From the NCBI GenBank assembly GCA_043803805.1, contig JAZDJP010000090.1, positions 1-15,616 on the forward strand: 15,616 nucleotides of DNA. Direction: 5' to 3'. A program made the translations under genes and the position numbers. The notes under the pieces are model-generated. The model did not search any database, was not told the origin of the DNA, and worked only from the letters and a program-made list of their open reading frames with translations. Source of the DNA: JAZDJP01 sp043803805 (lineage in GTDB: Bacteria > Planctomycetota > JAZDJP01). Shown here piece after piece: positions 13,963 to 15,616 of this stretch. Within the stretch, counting starts at the first letter, position 1. Every line of letters begins with the position of its first letter.

Positions 13963-15402
13963 TTACATATCAAAGTAAAGCATGAACTCGTAGGGGTGCG
14001 GGCGGAGTTGCATCGCCTGCACCTCGTTCTTCCGCTTGTACGCGATCCACGTGGAGATCACATCCTCCGTGAACACGTTGCCCTTGAGGAGGAAGTCGTG
14101 ATCGCGTTCGAGGGCGTTCAGGGCGTCCGCCAGGGACGGGGGCGTCGAGGGCACGCGCGCCATCTCCTCCGGCGGGAGATCGTAGAGGTCCTTGTCCAGC
14201 GGCTCTCCGGGATCCGCCTTCGTCTGGATGCCGTCCAGGGCCGCCATGAGGATGGCCGAGAAGGCCAGGTACGGGTTCGAGGTGCAGTCCGGGCACCGGA
14301 ACTCGATCCGCTTGGCCTTCGGGTTCGACGAGTACATCGGAATCCGGATGGCGGCGCTCCGGTTCCGCGACGAGTATGCCAGGTTGACCGGCGCCTCGAA
14401 GCCGGGCACCAGACGCTTGTACGAGTTCGTCGAGGGGTTCGTGATGGCGATGAGGGCATTCGCATGCCGGAGCAATCCCCCGATCGCGTGGAGGGCCATC
14501 TGGGAAAGCCCGGCATAGCGGTCCCCCGCGAAGAGAGGCCTGTCCTTCTTCCAGAGCGAAAAGTGGGTGTGCATCCCCGTGCCGTTGTCCCCGAAGAGGG
14601 GCTTGGGCATGAACGTCACCGTCTTCCCGTGCCGAACCGCGGTGTTTTTGAGGATGTACTTGTAGAGCATGACGCTGTCCGCCATCTTGAGGAGCGGCGC
14701 GAAGCGCATGTCGATCTCGCACTGCCCGCCGGTGGCCACTTCATGATGATGGGCCTCGACGGGGATCCCCGCCTCCAGGAGCCGCAGGACCATCTCCGTC
14801 CGGATGTCCTGGAGGGAATCCGTCGGAGGCACCGGGAAGTAGCCCTCCTTGAAGCGGATCTTGTGCCCGAGGTTGGGGTTTTCCACCCGCCCCGTGTTCC
14901 ACTGGCCTTCCTTCGAGTCGATGTGGTAGTACCCGAAATTCGCCCCCTGATCGAAGCGGATGTCGTCGAAGATGAAGAACTCGAGCTCCGGCCCGAAGTG
15001 GATCGTGTCCGCGATACCGGTGGATTTCAGGTGGTTTTCCGCCTTCGTGGCGATGTGACGCGGGTCGCGGGAGTATTTCTCCTTCGTGACGGGGTCGGCG
15101 ATGTTGCAGATGAGGTCCAGTGTCGGCGCCGCCGTGAAGGGATCCACGAGGGCCGTGTCGGGGTCCGGGATGACGAGCATGTCGCTTTCATGGATGGCCT
15201 GCCAGCCGCGGATGCTCGACCCGTCGAAGCCGAGGCCTTCATCGAATGTCTTTTCGGTGATCTGGCCGGCGGGCACCGAGAAGTGCTGCCACAACCCCGG
15301 GAAATCCATGAACCGGAGGTCCACGATGCGGATGCCCTTCGCCTTGATGAGGGCGAGGACGTCCTTTGGCGCGAGGGAGCCCTTGTGTTTCGGCGTGGTC
15401 AT
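13963..15402 (-). CDS. glnA: Glutamine synthetase type I
   Basis: GlnA makes glutamine from glutamate, ammonia and ATP and is the main entry point for ammonium. The 479-residue product is typical of the dodecameric GSI form. Landmarks are the N-terminal latch region FMDFPGLWQHFSVPAGQI, FDGSSIRGW, the metal-binding GPELEFFIFDDIRFD, the ATP/ammonium region EVATGGQCEIDMRF, MPKPLFGDNGTGMHTHFSLWK, and NPSTNSYKRLVPGFEAPVNL, the glutamate flap. Y407 in DLYDLPPEE is the tyrosine that GlnE adenylylates in E. coli-type enzymes, so the enzyme is probably under PII/GlnE control. The ATG is set by AAAGGAG seven bases upstream. A PII gene lies 55 bases upstream on the same strand, and an intrinsic terminator lies downstream. 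Confidence 0.98.
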   Translation of the reverse strand: MTTPKHKGSLAPKDVLALIKAKGIRIVDLRFMDFPGLWQHFSVPAGQITEKTFDEGLGFDGSSIRGWQAIHESDMLVIPDPDTALVDPFTAAPTLDLICNIADPVTKEKYSRDPRHIATKAENHLKSTGIADTIHFGPELEFFIFDDIRFDQGANFGYYHIDSKEGQWNTGRVENPNLGHKIRFKEGYFPVPPTDSLQDIRTEMVLRLLEAGIPVEAHHHEVATGGQCEIDMRFAPLLKMADSVMLYKYILKNTAVRHGKTVTFMPKPLFGDNGTGMHTHFSLWKKDRPLFAGDRYAGLSQMALHAIGGLLRHANALIAITNPSTNSYKRLVPGFEAPVNLAYSSRNRSAAIRIPMYSSNPKAKRIEFRCPDCTSNPYLAFSAILMAALDGIQTKADPGEPLDKDLYDLPPEEMARVPSTPPSLADALNALERDHDFLLKGNVFTEDVISTWIAYKRKNEVQAMQLRPHPYEFMLYFDM

Positions 15403-15416
15403 CTTCCGTCTCCTTT

Positions 15417-15430
15417 CGGCCCGCGGGCCG
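15417..15430. repeat. 14-base GC palindrome in the PII-glnA spacer
   Basis: CGGCCCGCGGGCCG is a perfect palindrome that ends directly before the glnA Shine-Dalgarno (AAAGGAG). It could fold in the mRNA or bind a dimeric regulator and so set the ratio of PII to glutamine synthetase; the sequence does not distinguish these, and such GC palindromes may also arise by chance in GC-rich DNA. Confidence 0.45.
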
Positions 15431-15457
15431 GTAATGAAATACGAATGGTCGCGTGTG

Positions 15458-15616
15458 CTACAACGCCTCCGGTCCCCGCTCGCCGGTCCGGATGCGGATG
15501 ACGTCGGCGAGGTCGTACACGAAAATCTTCCCGTCTCCGATTTTCCCCTCCGGTCCCGATCGCGTCGCGGCGAGAATGGCCTCGATGACCCGGGGGGCGG
15601 TGTCGTCGTCCACGGC
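15458..15616 (-). CDS. Nitrogen regulatory protein PII, C-terminal part (5' end outside window)
   Basis: The visible 52 residues are the C-terminal half of a PII protein (GlnB/GlnK), the trimeric sensor of 2-oxoglutarate and ATP/ADP that controls nitrogen metabolism, including glutamine synthetase. The PII C-terminal signature is clear: a VDDDTAPRVIEAILAAT stretch, then GKIGDGKIFVYDLADVIRIRTGERG with a final EAL. The T-loop, where GlnB and GlnK would be told apart and where uridylylation of tyrosine occurs, lies outside the window. It is upstream of glnA with 55 bases between, a common glnB/glnK-glnA arrangement, so co-transcription is likely. Confidence 0.95.
   Translation of the reverse strand, partial: AVDDDTAPRVIEAILAATRSGPEGKIGDGKIFVYDLADVIRIRTGERGPEAL

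Noticed and set aside
13864..15501. 545-codon plus-strand ORF opposite glnA
   Set aside because: Antisense to glutamine synthetase, whose motifs are unmistakable on the minus strand.

Overview
The window is a GC-rich bacterial chromosome segment from a Gram-negative (diderm) organism. An LptD-type outer-membrane LPS assembly protein, an ECF sigma factor paired with a FecR/anti-sigma-like membrane protein of the style common in the Planctomycetes-Verrucomicrobia-Lentisphaerae group, and a FeeM-like acyltransferase point to the PVC superphylum, possibly Kiritimatiellota or Lentisphaerota. This placement is inference from gene style, because no rRNA or phylogenetic marker was compared. The contents are chromosomal: no transposase, phage gene or CRISPR array was found.

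Left part (1-2950). A truncated ECF sigma factor overlaps a FecR-domain membrane protein by ATGA. A FeeM-like N-acyltransferase and a 61-residue protein of unknown function follow on the same strand with strong Shine-Dalgarno sequences. These four genes look like one transcription unit that could be a self-regulated signalling or cell-surface locus. A tRNA-Pro(GGG) with its own well-formed promoter lies convergent to them.

Middle part (2950-8527). A PUA-containing RlmI/RlmK-like methyltransferase (minus strand) is divergent from trpB-trpA (plus strand). The two 5' ends share a tiny spacer with overlapping, antiparallel TATAAT boxes placed as expected for leaderless mRNAs. A 29-base perfect palindrome spans the trpB stop codon. 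After trpA comes a lower-GC, repeat-rich stretch. It holds a 5+5 array of GAGTC motifs with 8-base period, a GC hairpin, a small membrane protein gene and a short minus-strand ORF with coding-like codon use. Then comes an unrecognised polytopic membrane protein on the minus strand.

Right part (8631-15616). lptD is followed by aat and clpS. The last two overlap and form a complete N-degron module: Aat adds Leu/Phe to protein N-termini and ClpS delivers such proteins to ClpAP. Convergent to these is an APC-fold transporter that resembles the KimA potassium importer and carries a universal-stress-protein domain at its C-terminus. Upstream of it, reading the same way, are glnA (glutamine synthetase type I, with the adenylylation tyrosine) and, cut by the window edge, a PII signalling protein, forming a classic glnB/K-glnA nitrogen unit closed by an intrinsic terminator.
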